Source: Methanocorpusculum petauri (GTDB taxonomy: Archaea; Halobacteriota; Methanomicrobia; Methanomicrobiales; Methanocorpusculaceae). From it: DNA of 64,000 nt. The notes under the pieces were generated by a model. That model was not told where the DNA came from. It worked only from the letters and a program-made list of their open reading frames with translations, and searched no databases. The translations under genes and the position numbers were made by a program. This document shows, one piece after another, positions 7,963-16,832 of this stretch (position 1 is its first letter; each line of letters begins with the position of its first letter). Where the stretch lies: NCBI RefSeq assembly GCF_026891975.1, contig NZ_JAPTGB010000001.1, forward strand, positions 96,937 to 160,936, in the 5' to 3' direction.

Positions 7963-9378
7963 TTACTGGACCTGGGTCTTTTCATAGACCACAAACCGGG
8001 CCACCGTCCGGACTGCGGCAATCACCTGCGAAGGCGTGATCACCTGCACCGAACAGAGAGGCGACGCATACAGACACTTCGTCAGATACATCATGCACTC
8101 GTCCGGAACAACCACAAACGCCTCCTTGCGGCAGTTGACGGAGTCAACCGTGTTTGCCAGCTTCTTGGCAACCTCGCGGACCAGTCCGTCAGCCCCCCGC
8201 AGCTCCTCGTACGATGTCGGGGCAAAGGCTGAAAACAGCACATGATGGCCGCTGATCTGTGCGAGGAATCCGTACTTCTCCACCGCAGGAACAGTTCCTG
8301 CCGCTTCAGTGATGCAGGCCAGTGTCTTGTCACTGTGTTTTTTCCATTCCTCAAGGATCTCGTCGGTGATGGCCGAGTAGGTGGAAAGTGTCTGCTGTTT
8401 TGCGGAGAGATCGGACTGCAGGGACTGTTTGGTCTGTTCGAGCTGATCGATCTCTTTTGCAAGTTTTGCCTGTTCCTCTTTTAACTGATCCTGTTTCTGC
8501 CGGAACTCTGAGTCGGCCTGAACAGTTGCAAAACCCATACGGTTGATCTCGGTCAGCATCTGCTTTTTGACATCTTTCAGGGCGTTCAGTTCCCGTTTCA
8601 GCTCCGTAATTTCTGCATCGCGGGAGTCAAGCGTGGTCTTCAGGCGGTGAATCTCTGTTAAATCGCATTCACGCTGGTACTTCCAGGAGTCAACCGTCCG
8701 GGTAAGTTCGTGGATGGTTGGAACATACAGGCGGCTTTTTTCCTCGAAGTCTGCGTTGAGGTCATCGATCTCCTTTGCGTGAGTATAGTTGAGGCGGGTG
8801 ATGGTCTCTTCGGACGCGGCAAGCCGGTCAAGTGCATCGTTCTTTTCATGCAGGAGGGCGGTGTACTCGGTTGTCAGCGTAGCGTAACGTTCGGTTTTCT
8901 CCGAGAGTTCTGCCTCTTTTTGAGCAAGAGATGTTTCCAGTTCCGCAGATCGTTCGACCGCCGCCGCAAGGTCAGCCTCAAGCCGGGATATCTGATCTTT
9001 CTGGGCGGCGAGGGCTTCTTCCTGTCTGCGAATCGTGGTCTCTTTGCACTCTCCATCCTCAGCCCAGCTTTTGGTATTGGCTTCGTAGCTGTCTTTCAGG
9101 AGTTCATGCGCGGTGGTTTCCTCGGCAAGCTTTTCTGATAACCGTGCGGATTCTGCGGTTGCCTGATTATATTTTGCGGTAAGCTCGGCAATTTCGCGTT
9201 TGAGCTGCTCGATATTTTTATTTGCAGCAGAAAGCGATCCGGCGATCTCCAGATATTCATTTTCCGCGGATACGATCTCGGACTGGACTTTTCCCCAGGA
9301 AAACAGTCGTTCCGAGACGCCGACACCGGAAAGCTTGCGGTATCGGTTTGAACCTCCTGCACTATTATTGTCGACCAT
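7963..9378 (-). CDS. Coiled-coil protein with conserved RLFSW N-terminal motif, paralogue 2
   Basis: A 471-residue protein with the same plan as 6387-7880: head containing RLFSWGKV (residues 24-31), a long coiled coil (about 40-335) and a globular C-terminal domain with HHVLFSAFAP, EAFVVVPDECMMYL and CSVQVITPSQVIAAVRTVAR. GAGG precedes the ATG, and ATAAATATA about 20 bases upstream is a good TATA box. The 82-bp gap to its paralogue suggests co-transcription. The conserved C-terminal alpha/beta domain may bind a partner or nucleic acid, but that is a guess. Confidence 0.85.
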   Translation of the reverse strand: MVDNNSAGGSNRYRKLSGVGVSERLFSWGKVQSEIVSAENEYLEIAGSLSAANKNIEQLKREIAELTAKYNQATAESARLSEKLAEETTAHELLKDSYEANTKSWAEDGECKETTIRRQEEALAAQKDQISRLEADLAAAVERSAELETSLAQKEAELSEKTERYATLTTEYTALLHEKNDALDRLAASEETITRLNYTHAKEIDDLNADFEEKSRLYVPTIHELTRTVDSWKYQRECDLTEIHRLKTTLDSRDAEITELKRELNALKDVKKQMLTEINRMGFATVQADSEFRQKQDQLKEEQAKLAKEIDQLEQTKQSLQSDLSAKQQTLSTYSAITDEILEEWKKHSDKTLACITEAAGTVPAVEKYGFLAQISGHHVLFSAFAPTSYEELRGADGLVREVAKKLANTVDSVNCRKEAFVVVPDECMMYLTKCLYASPLCSVQVITPSQVIAAVRTVARFVVYEKTQVQ

Positions 9379-9750
9379 GCCTCTGATACCTACTATATTT
9401 ATATCATCATCAGATATGAAGATAAATGTTCGTTTTTCTTACGGAAGATAGTAAGTTCTGGATGTGCAGAGGTGCCATACCGGTAACAGCGCTCATCGGG
9501 GGTGATGACGTTCGTGTCCGGTATGACGTTTGTAATGATCATTATTTCCGAAACATGATGACTGCCAGAGATGTTGTGTGACCGTGGAGACAGAATCCAC
9601 CAACACGTTAATCATGATTGCGGTTAAAATTTCTTCTCGTACAATTGTACCTGGTACTGAGAACAATTGTACCTGGTACTGAGAAGAATCGATTGGTTTT
9701 GTCCTGTTTCCTCATCGAGATATCTCAACTGTATATCAAAGGTAATTACG
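9379..9750. other. Intergenic region with TATA box and 22-bp tandem repeat
   Basis: It separates divergent genes. A TATA-like ATAAATATA on the minus strand (about 9395-9403) serves the coiled-coil gene. A perfect 22-bp direct repeat, beginning ACAATTGTACCTGGTACT, lies head-to-tail at 9641-9662 and 9663-9684, upstream of the surface-protein gene at 9751. No further gene is seen. Confidence 0.6.
9641..9684 (+). repeat. 22-bp perfect tandem duplication
   Basis: Two identical units abut at 9641-9662 and 9663-9684. Each contains the palindromes ACAATTGT and GGTACC-like GTACCTGGTAC, so it could bind a dimeric regulator. Confidence 0.8.
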
Positions 9751-11694
9751 ATGATTCCAACAAAACAACGTTACTCTACGGTTGCCGTTCCCTTTCCTGG
9801 CGATTCTTCTCTGAAACGACTGGTAATCGGTGCTCTCCTGTTGCTCCTTGTATGCAGCATTCTCACCGTCCCGGTTACTGCATCGTCTTCTGCAACAGTA
9901 CAGGTGAGCAACTGGACTGCACTCAAAAACGCACTTGAATCGCCTGGTGTGAGCATTGTCACGGTTACGGCTGATATCGCTGTTCCGGAGAAAGGTTCCA
10001 TCAGTGTCACTGGGAACATTACCCTTCAATCGGATGGCAATAATCGCTGTATTTCTCAGACCAAACCTTTGAATCCAAAACTGTCCGGGCTCTTCATAGT
10101 TCAGAGTGACGGCCATCTTGTGGTTAGGAACAATCCAATGAATACAGGCAGTCTCACGTTAGATGGTTGTTGTAATGACGAGGACTATGGGCCTCCGCTT
10201 GTGTATATCTCCTCTGACGGTACGTTCACAATGTCGGGCGGAAACATAACAAACTACAGCGCGATAGGCGCCGGCTACGCCGGCGGCTGTGTGTATGTCT
10301 CCTCCGGCGGCACGTTCACAATGTCGGGCGGAAACATAACAAACTGCAGGGCGAAAGGCGACGGCTACGCCGGCGGCTGTGTGTGGCTCTCCTCCGGCGG
10401 TACGTTCACAATGTCGGGCGGAAACATAACAAACTGCAGTGCGGAGAGCAGCGGCTACGCCGGCGGCTGTGTGTGTATCTACGGCGACGGCACGTTCACA
10501 ATGTCGGGCGGAAACATAACAAACTGCAGCGCGAGCAGCGGCACTGCCGCCGGCGGCTGTGTGTGTATCTACGGCGACGGCACGTTCACAATGTCGGGCG
10601 GAAACATAACAAACTGCAGGGTGGTCGGCGCCGGCGGCTGTGCGAATGTCTTCGGCGGCACGTTCCGAATGTCGGGTGGAAACATAACAAACTGCAGCGC
10701 GGAGAGCGGCGGCGGCTGTGTGGAGGTCTCCTTCGGTGGTACGTTCACAATGTCGGGCGGACACATAACAAACTGCAGCGCGGGAGGCAGCGGCGGCTGT
10801 GTGGAGGTCTTCTCCGACTCCGCGTTCCGAATGTCGGGCGGAAACATAACAAACTGCAGCGCGGGAGGCAGCGGCGGCGGCGTGTGGGTCTGCAGCGAAA
10901 AGTTCTGGATGGAGGGCGGAAACATAACAAACTGCAACGCGGGATACAACGGCGACGGCGTGTGTGTTTTCGGCAAAGGTACGCTCAAAATGTCCGGTAC
11001 AGCGACAATCCAGGATGAACTCTATCTCGCGGGGGATACGTATATCAACGTTACCGGAAAGATGGCATCCCCTGGCGGTGCGAGAAACATCATCCCGGAG
11101 AATCTGGAGGATAATCGTAGAGTGGTCTTGACCTCCTTTTCCGAGGATGCATCGGTAGTGAAGAACTTCTTCCGTCTGGGTTTTGGCATTCCTGACAAGG
11201 TCCTCGTGGTAAAAGGAAATTCCCTTGTTGTGGCTCCTCGACCGAGTAGCAGCAACCTGGAATTTGCCCTCCGTGTAATTTTTAACTCCAACGGCGGCAG
11301 TAAGGTCATCCCCGTAACAGATCTCTCGTACGGTGACAAAATAAGCAGACCCGATGACCCGACAAAAGACAGCTGCAGCTTCGGCGGCTGGTACACGGAT
11401 GAGGCCTGTACAAAGGCATGGAACTTCTCTTCGGGAATTGACGGCGACATGACACTGTATGCCAAATGGCTCGGTGAATCATCATCTCCAACCGAACAGC
11501 CGACAAAACAAACAACATTTCAGGAAAATAGCACGGCAGAACAAATCCGGACCAGTCCAACCGTCACGGTCAGTACGGTAGTAACACCTCAGCCGACCCT
11601 AACCCAGGCTCCTGCACCCGTATTCGGGATACTGACGGGCATGCTTGCAGCGGGAATACTTTTCGGCAGACGACCGCCGCGGAGAAACAAATAA
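9751..11694 (+). CDS. Secreted repeat protein, beta-helix adhesin-like, with InlB-type repeat and C-terminal anchor
   Basis: A 647-residue surface protein. The start follows AAAGGT by five bases. A signal peptide (residues ~24-48, ending PVTASS) leads into about 100 residues with a beta-helix feel. From about residue 150 to 420 come ten imperfect repeats built on TFTMSGGNITNCSA. Each typically has two Cys (NC and GGC) and N-glycosylation sequons (NIT, NCS). An InlB B-repeat-like domain follows (about 510-575: VIFNSNGGSKV, YGDKI, GWYTDEAC, TLYAKW), then a Thr/Pro-rich stalk and a C-terminal PAPVFG-TM-RR anchor shared with 14774-16789. Likely S-layer-attached and used in adhesion or cell-cell contact; this is inferred from architecture. 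Confidence 0.85.
   Translation: MIPTKQRYSTVAVPFPGDSSLKRLVIGALLLLLVCSILTVPVTASSSATVQVSNWTALKNALESPGVSIVTVTADIAVPEKGSISVTGNITLQSDGNNRCISQTKPLNPKLSGLFIVQSDGHLVVRNNPMNTGSLTLDGCCNDEDYGPPLVYISSDGTFTMSGGNITNYSAIGAGYAGGCVYVSSGGTFTMSGGNITNCRAKGDGYAGGCVWLSSGGTFTMSGGNITNCSAESSGYAGGCVCIYGDGTFTMSGGNITNCSASSGTAAGGCVCIYGDGTFTMSGGNITNCRVVGAGGCANVFGGTFRMSGGNITNCSAESGGGCVEVSFGGTFTMSGGHITNCSAGGSGGCVEVFSDSAFRMSGGNITNCSAGGSGGGVWVCSEKFWMEGGNITNCNAGYNGDGVCVFGKGTLKMSGTATIQDELYLAGDTYINVTGKMASPGGARNIIPENLEDNRRVVLTSFSEDASVVKNFFRLGFGIPDKVLVVKGNSLVVAPRPSSSNLEFALRVIFNSNGGSKVIPVTDLSYGDKISRPDDPTKDSCSFGGWYTDEACTKAWNFSSGIDGDMTLYAKWLGESSSPTEQPTKQTTFQENSTAEQIRTSPTVTVSTVVTPQPTLTQAPAPVFGILTGMLAAGILFGRRPPRRNK
10231..11010 (+). repeat. 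Intragenic tandem repeats (ATGTCGGGCGG units)
   Basis: Repeat landmarks start at 10231, 10321, 10411, 10501, 10591, 10669, 10750, 10831, 10909 and 10990. Spacing is 90 bp four times, then 78-81 bp. All steps are multiples of three, so length changes keep the reading frame. The unit core stays almost identical while the linker varies. Confidence 0.9.
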
Positions 11695-11881
11695 CGCACA
11701 AAACCGGAAGATGGATGTCACCCGGACTGTCGGATTCAGTTCAGAGTTCAATGTTGTCGTCCACCTGCCGAGGAATAATTGTCCAGATTCACGGTGGTAA
11801 AAAAATATTCAAAACTCCCCTCCTCTTTTTGGCATATTGCAGACCTGTTGGGTGCTGTGAAATGTTCGTTTTTGTCCGAAG

Positions 11882-12331
11882 TCAGGATTTGCCGATGGTA
11901 TGCCTTTTGGCTGCCTCCATCTTCAGCAGATCTTTTTTGATCTGCAAATCCGGCGTAAACCCGCCAAGCGTTCCGTCAGCCGCGAGAACACGGTGACAGG
12001 GAACGAGTAATGCGGTCGGGTTTTTTGCCATGGCATTGCCGACGACCCGCGGATGCGTGTCGGCGGCAAGGGCAATCTCCCGGTACGTCCGTGTTTCACC
12101 ATAGGGAATTTCCGCGACCGCCCGGTAGATGCGGGCATACACTGTTTCTCCGGAGACGGCGGAGGAGATGAGCGGTGCAAACGAGTCGCTCCGTCCCGCA
12201 AGAAACTTCGTGAACTGCACCGGAACCGCACCTTCCGGTGCGGTTTTAACAAACTGCACCTGATGAACGATGTTTCCGTTCCAGGAGACAATCACCTTCC
12301 AGAGGCCGAATTTACAGGAACCTGTCTGCAT
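11882..12331 (-). CDS. ogt: Methylated-DNA--protein-cysteine S-methyltransferase
   Basis: A 149-residue suicide enzyme that moves a methyl group from O6-methylguanine in DNA to its own cysteine. The active-site motif PCHRV is seen in LLVPCHRVLAADGTLGGF; the upstream EIPYGETRTYREIA and GNAMAKNP are the helix-turn-helix and Asn hinge of the family. The start 12331 (MQTGSCKFG) is chosen because the upstream open frame lies entirely within the helicase gene. Only five bases separate it from the helicase stop, so the two are co-transcribed as a DNA-repair pair. The length is a little short of the usual 160-180, with a reduced N-terminal domain. Confidence 0.93.
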   Translation of the reverse strand: MQTGSCKFGLWKVIVSWNGNIVHQVQFVKTAPEGAVPVQFTKFLAGRSDSFAPLISSAVSGETVYARIYRAVAEIPYGETRTYREIALAADTHPRVVGNAMAKNPTALLVPCHRVLAADGTLGGFTPDLQIKKDLLKMEAAKRHTIGKS

Positions 12332-12336
12332 TCTGT

Positions 12337-14346
12337 TCACTTCCACTTTGCAAGAATTGCCGGCAGGGTGTCTGCGTCGCACTCTTTCATCTCCGCACGC
12401 ATCCAGGGGGGGAGGCCGGCGAAGATTTCGGGATCCAGAAACCGCTCTTCGCCGAGCAGCAGGACGCCCCGATCGGTTTCGGTGCGGAGTACGCGGCCCA
12501 GTGCCTGCATTGCTTTGTTCATCGCCGGAAGGGTGTAGGCGATGAACTCTCCTTCGGCGCCGAACTTGCGGCGGAAGTAGCTGTTCACCATTCTCCGCAC
12601 CTGGGTGAACGGGGCGAGCGGCAGGCCGACCACCATTGCGGCGGTCAGCTGGTCGCCGCGGTAGTCCAGTCCTTCGCTCCATTTGCCGCCACAGACGGCA
12701 AACATGATTCCCGACTTCCGCCGGGCGGGCAGTGTCACAAACTCCTTGAGTGCGGCGTTGGCCTCTTCGGTTTCGCGGGGTTCGATGAACACCTGTTTGG
12801 TGCGGATTTTGCCGTCGCAGAGTTTTGCGTACTGGCTCTGGAGCTGATATGAGGGGAAGTAGATCGCAACATTGCCGGGAAGTTTTGCGAAGCTGAGGAT
12901 GCTTGTAACAATCGCGTCGGTGTTTTCTTTGTTCTGCCGCCGTGAAAATGCGGTGGTGATGTCGCGGCTTGCGAGTACCAGCCGGTTTTCTTTGGGGAAT
13001 GCGTTGGGCAGGGAGAGGGTTGCAACCGGCATTTCCCCAAAGTAGTAGCGGCGGTAGGATTCAACCGGTGCAAGGGTTCCGCTGATGAGAACGGTTGCGG
13101 CATGCATGGAGACCAGCTCCTGCAGCCGTCCGGCAGGGTCGATGTTGCGTACTTCCAGGGTTACGGATTCGCCGTCTTTGACGTAGACGGTCAGGTATGC
13201 CGGGTCGGAGGAGGAACGGTAAATCCGGAACAGGAATTCGCACAGCCGTTCGATTGCGGTTTCACGGTATTCGGCTTTCTGGATGCTTGCTTCGCGGAGT
13301 GTTTCTTTGATCGAGAGCAGGTCGTCTAAGATGTCGTCGAGTTTGGGATAGAGTGATCCTTTGATGAGGAGGCGGTTGAAGATTGCCGGATCGAACCAGT
13401 CTTCCACTTCGTTGGATCGTTTGAGGCCGTTCATGAACTCGGCGATGCGGGGGAGGACGTGCCGGACTGCGTCGGCTCCCCGGACTTTTCCGCGAATGGA
13501 GGCGAGTTCGTGGGAGGCGCTTTCGATGTCGTTTTCGCTGAGGCGGATGCTTTGGATGCTCTGGACGACGTCGCCGAGGTTGTGGGCTTCGTCGAGGAGC
13601 ATCATGACGTCAGCGGGTTCGCACTGGAGGGTGACATAGAGCTGTTCGCGGATGTCGTCGTTGAAGAGGTGGTGATAGTTGAGGATGACGACGTCTGCGC
13701 CGCGGGCGGCGGAGAGCATGAGGTCATACGGACAGATGTTTCCGGCGAAGTCGTGGAGGTCGGCGGGCATGACGACGCCTTTCTGCGCCCGTTCGGTTTT
13801 GGTGCGCATTTCGGGCGAGGGGATCATGCGGCGTCCGCCGTCTTCGCCCTGGACGAAGACGCGGCTGTTGATGAAGTAGGGGCAGATCATCGGGTGGTCG
13901 CGGTCCTGTTTGCGGATCTGTTCCTGAATCATTTTGTCTTTGGCGGGGACCATGGAGCCGCGATCGGCGCGTTCCTGCATGAGTGCGGTGGAGAAGGCTT
14001 TGACACCTTCACATCTGCGGTAGACGTCGCCGTAACCGCCTAAGGGACACATGTTTCCTTTGCCGATGAGGTAGACGAATTTGAGGTCCTTTTTTTTCTT
14101 CTGCCGGATGAGTTCAAGTTCGCGGATGAAGATCTGGAGCTGGGAGATGGTGCGAACGGCGACGAAGATTTTTTTGCCGTTTGCTTCGGCAAGAAGCGGG
14201 GCGATGACGCTGGATTTGCCGCTGCCGGTCGGGGCGTCGATCATGAGGATGCCGCCTTCCCGTGCGGTTTTTGCTACCGTTTCCAGCATTTCTTTCTGGT
14301 TGTTCCGGTAGGACTGGTAGGGGAAGTAGTCGGCGATGGATGACAT
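12337..14346 (-). CDS. XPD/Rad3-like (DinG-family) ATP-dependent DNA helicase
   Basis: A 669-residue superfamily 2 5'-3' helicase. Walker A is DAPTGSGKSS (residues ~38-47). Between motifs I and II are four cysteines expected to hold a 4Fe-4S cluster (CPLGGYGDVYRRC, MICPYF, NICPYD). The DEAH box is LLDEAHN and motif VI is QALGRVLRTETDRG. The Fe-S domain marks the XPD/DinG group that unwinds DNA during repair. It heads a two-gene unit with ogt. The assignment to family is firm; the exact substrate is not known. Confidence 0.93.
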   Translation of the reverse strand: MSSIADYFPYQSYRNNQKEMLETVAKTAREGGILMIDAPTGSGKSSVIAPLLAEANGKKIFVAVRTISQLQIFIRELELIRQKKKKDLKFVYLIGKGNMCPLGGYGDVYRRCEGVKAFSTALMQERADRGSMVPAKDKMIQEQIRKQDRDHPMICPYFINSRVFVQGEDGGRRMIPSPEMRTKTERAQKGVVMPADLHDFAGNICPYDLMLSAARGADVVILNYHHLFNDDIREQLYVTLQCEPADVMMLLDEAHNLGDVVQSIQSIRLSENDIESASHELASIRGKVRGADAVRHVLPRIAEFMNGLKRSNEVEDWFDPAIFNRLLIKGSLYPKLDDILDDLLSIKETLREASIQKAEYRETAIERLCEFLFRIYRSSSDPAYLTVYVKDGESVTLEVRNIDPAGRLQELVSMHAATVLISGTLAPVESYRRYYFGEMPVATLSLPNAFPKENRLVLASRDITTAFSRRQNKENTDAIVTSILSFAKLPGNVAIYFPSYQLQSQYAKLCDGKIRTKQVFIEPRETEEANAALKEFVTLPARRKSGIMFAVCGGKWSEGLDYRGDQLTAAMVVGLPLAPFTQVRRMVNSYFRRKFGAEGEFIAYTLPAMNKAMQALGRVLRTETDRGVLLLGEERFLDPEIFAGLPPWMRAEMKECDADTLPAILAKWK

Positions 14347-14773
14347 TGATGGAGTAGTATTGGGCGTTGGGGGATAATGGAGTTGTGCTTTGCGGGATGC
14401 AGGGGGTGAAGGGAATGCTCTTTCCTTTTTTTGGAAGGGTGCTATCCTCAGTTAATAGGATATAACACCTGACACGATATTAAACTATCTTCAATTATTC
14501 TTTGAAACGGAAAGATCGTTCAATGCACACGGAATTGTATGCATTGGAAAACCTAATTTGTGCTCAATAGATTTTTATACCCAACACCATTGATGACATT
14601 TTTTGCATACGGAAATTGTTTCATTTCCCGCACAAACGAAATTCATCCGGCAAATTGTGTATTCAGGGAATATGCCGGATTATATCCTATTAACTTAGGA
14701 TGTAATGGTCTCCCCATGTATGCAGAGCTGTGTCTTCTGTCTGCATTTCCATCGGCTCCTAAGGAGGAATTTC
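14347..14773. other. Divergent intergenic region with 21-bp inverted repeats
   Basis: No gene is supported. Two 21-bp sequences in inverted orientation (14444-14464 and 14681-14701) match at 20 of 21 positions. Inside lies a shorter inverted repeat, CAATGCA (14521-14527) with TGCATTG (14540-14546). The ribosome binding site AAGGAGG of the next gene is at 14761-14767. Confidence 0.7.
14444..14701. repeat. Inverted-repeat-bounded 258-bp segment (MITE-like or paired operators)
   Basis: Left arm contains AGTTAATAGGATATA; the right arm is its reverse complement with one mismatch over 21 bp. Each arm is itself an imperfect palindrome (ATCCT ... AGGAT with eight bases between), which favours a regulator-binding site as much as a transposon end. 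No transposase and no clear target-site duplication are seen. Confidence 0.5.
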
Positions 14774-16789
14774 ATGAGTTTACGAAATTACGGGATAAAA
14801 TGTCCCTTACGAAAGGCAGGCGTGCTGTTGCTCGCAGCTCTGCTTGCGTGTGTGCTGATGGCGGGAGCAGTCAGTGCTGATACATGGACAGATTCAGGCA
14901 ACTTCAACGCATCGTGGTATGAAACCTATTCATCAGGCAATGAGTTCCTCATCTATGATGCTGGAAGCCTTGCCGCGTTTTCCGAAAAAGTCTCGAAAAA
15001 CAGTTCTAAATTTGACTTTTCCGAAAAAACCGTTAAGCTGATGTCAGACATTAATCTGGAAGGACACAATTGGACGGCAATTGGAACTGAGAGTAACTCG
15101 TTCAACGGAACCTTTGATGGGCAGTATCATACCATTACAAACCTCGTAATGCCTGCTGAATATGATAAGGGCTTGTTTGGCTATACAAATGGAGCCACAA
15201 TTCAGAATGTCACTGTGTCAAATGTCACGATATGTATAGATGGGACTAGTACATCACAAAGTGCGGGTGGTCTGGTAGGAAAGGCCGTGGGAACCACCAT
15301 TAAAAATAGTCGCGTATCTGGTGGTAAGATAGAAACTATTCAGGCCTGGTCAATATGCGGGGGAACGGTCGGAACCCTTAATGGAGCAAGCACCATCGAG
15401 AACTGTACCTCCTCCGGAGTAACGATCACCATAAATGTTGTGACGAATGACCAGAGAGTACAGTCCGCCGGAGGGTTTGTGGGCTGGATGGGAAAAGATG
15501 CTCATGTTACCCGATGTTCTGCTCTGGACGCAACTATCGCCTCTCAGCATGAGCTAAACGGACTTGGTGGTTTTGCAGGATACTGTGAAGGGACGATCGA
15601 CAACAGTACCGTTACCGGAACTATCACTGGTGTAGGAATAGATGTTGGCGGATTCGTGGGTCAGGAACGTGTGAATAGCAAAATTACGGATTGTTACAGT
15701 AATGTTCAGATACAGATTGACGTTCCCGAAGCTCTCGGGAGTTCTGGAGACGTCAACATTGGGGGATTTGTTGGTACTACAAAAGGATCCAATCTGGAAA
15801 ACTGTTATGCAGTAGGTACAATTACCGTAACTGGAACTCCTAATACGAATGTGGGAGGATTCCTTGGACAGATCCGCGCTGACGAAAACACTATGACAAC
15901 GATGAATAGTTGCGTTGCGCTGGTGAATTCGATTTCGGCAACATCGGCAGGTAATGTTAGCCGATTCATTGGGTATGTAAAGGAAGATAGTCACCCCGTC
16001 ACGAAGGCATATGCGTGGGATAAACTTGGATATACTGACGATTCTACTATTTCCCAAGGAAAATCCTACAACGCAACCGGAGTTTCCAGCGCAGTATTCT
16101 GGGGTAAACAGAACTTTTTCTCTAACACTCTCGGGTGGACGTTCGAGCGTGTCTGGAAGATGAACTCCGGGAATGACAACTATCAGCTACCGGTTCTCGT
16201 CTGGCAGATTACTCCTGTTTCTGGGGATGGAAGTTATCTGAAACCCGAAGAGCCACCTGCACCTCCAGTACCTCAGCCAGTTTCCTCCAGTGACGGCAAC
16301 ATGAACAACGCCTTCCGTGTCCTCTTCGAGACCAACGGCGGCGGCTTCATCAGTCCTGCAACCGACCTCTCCTACGGCGACCGCGTGGCAAAACCCGCCG
16401 ACCCCGTCAAGGACGGCTGCACCTTCGCAGGCTGGTACACAGACGCAGCATGCACGCAAGGATGGAGCTTCAGCGACAGCATTCCGGGAGACATGACCCT
16501 GTATGCAAAATGGACATCGTCGTCCTCCGGCACTGAAGCAACCGCAGCGGCAACCACCCAGCCGACCGCCAAAGCCACCACCGCACCGGCAGCCACGCAG
16601 TCCCAAACGGCAGCAGCCACCACCGCACCGGCAGCTACGCAGTCCCAAACGGCAGCAGCCACCACCGCAGCACCGGTCACTACAACTGCCGCCGGCGTCT
16701 CCCCGACCCTGACCCAGGCACCTGCCCCGGTCTTCGGCGCACTCTTCGGACTTCTTATCGCGGGAGTTCTCCTCAGAAGAAGAGCATAA
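14774..16789 (+). CDS. Secreted GLUG/InlB-repeat surface protein with C-terminal anchor
   Basis: A 671-residue protein. The start has an ideal AAGGAGG seven bases upstream. A signal peptide (about residues 14-36, ending VSADT) precedes a repetitive region (about 90-400) with at least five GLUG-like units: GGLVGKAVGT, GGFVGWMGK, GGFAGYCEG, GGFVGQERVN, GGFVGTTKGS. A single InlB-type repeat follows (RVLFETNGGGF, YGDRVAKP, GWYTDAAC, TLYAKW), then an Ala/Thr/Gln stalk with two TTAPAATQSQTAAA units. The end, PTLTQAPAPVFG plus TM plus RRRA, is almost the same as in 9751-11694. Predicted adhesin or cell-surface structural protein. A T-run at 16798-16805 can terminate transcription. Confidence 0.87.
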   Translation: MSLRNYGIKCPLRKAGVLLLAALLACVLMAGAVSADTWTDSGNFNASWYETYSSGNEFLIYDAGSLAAFSEKVSKNSSKFDFSEKTVKLMSDINLEGHNWTAIGTESNSFNGTFDGQYHTITNLVMPAEYDKGLFGYTNGATIQNVTVSNVTICIDGTSTSQSAGGLVGKAVGTTIKNSRVSGGKIETIQAWSICGGTVGTLNGASTIENCTSSGVTITINVVTNDQRVQSAGGFVGWMGKDAHVTRCSALDATIASQHELNGLGGFAGYCEGTIDNSTVTGTITGVGIDVGGFVGQERVNSKITDCYSNVQIQIDVPEALGSSGDVNIGGFVGTTKGSNLENCYAVGTITVTGTPNTNVGGFLGQIRADENTMTTMNSCVALVNSISATSAGNVSRFIGYVKEDSHPVTKAYAWDKLGYTDDSTISQGKSYNATGVSSAVFWGKQNFFSNTLGWTFERVWKMNSGNDNYQLPVLVWQITPVSGDGSYLKPEEPPAPPVPQPVSSSDGNMNNAFRVLFETNGGGFISPATDLSYGDRVAKPADPVKDGCTFAGWYTDAACTQGWSFSDSIPGDMTLYAKWTSSSSGTEATAAATTQPTAKATTAPAATQSQTAAATTAPAATQSQTAAATTAAPVTTTAAGVSPTLTQAPAPVFGALFGLLIAGVLLRRRA

Positions 16790-16797
16790 CCCTTCCT

Positions 16798-16806
16798 CTT
16801 TTTTTC
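16798..16806 (+). terminator. T-run terminator
   Basis: CTTTTTTTC begins nine bases after the stop of the surface-protein gene, a typical archaeal intrinsic terminator without a needed hairpin. Confidence 0.5.
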
Positions 16807-16832
16807 ATCCGGCCCTCCGATCCAAAAGGATA

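Noticed and set aside
10231..11010. Possible CRISPR-like array
   Set aside because: Units are in frame within a surface-protein gene, spacers are not unique, and no cas genes are near.
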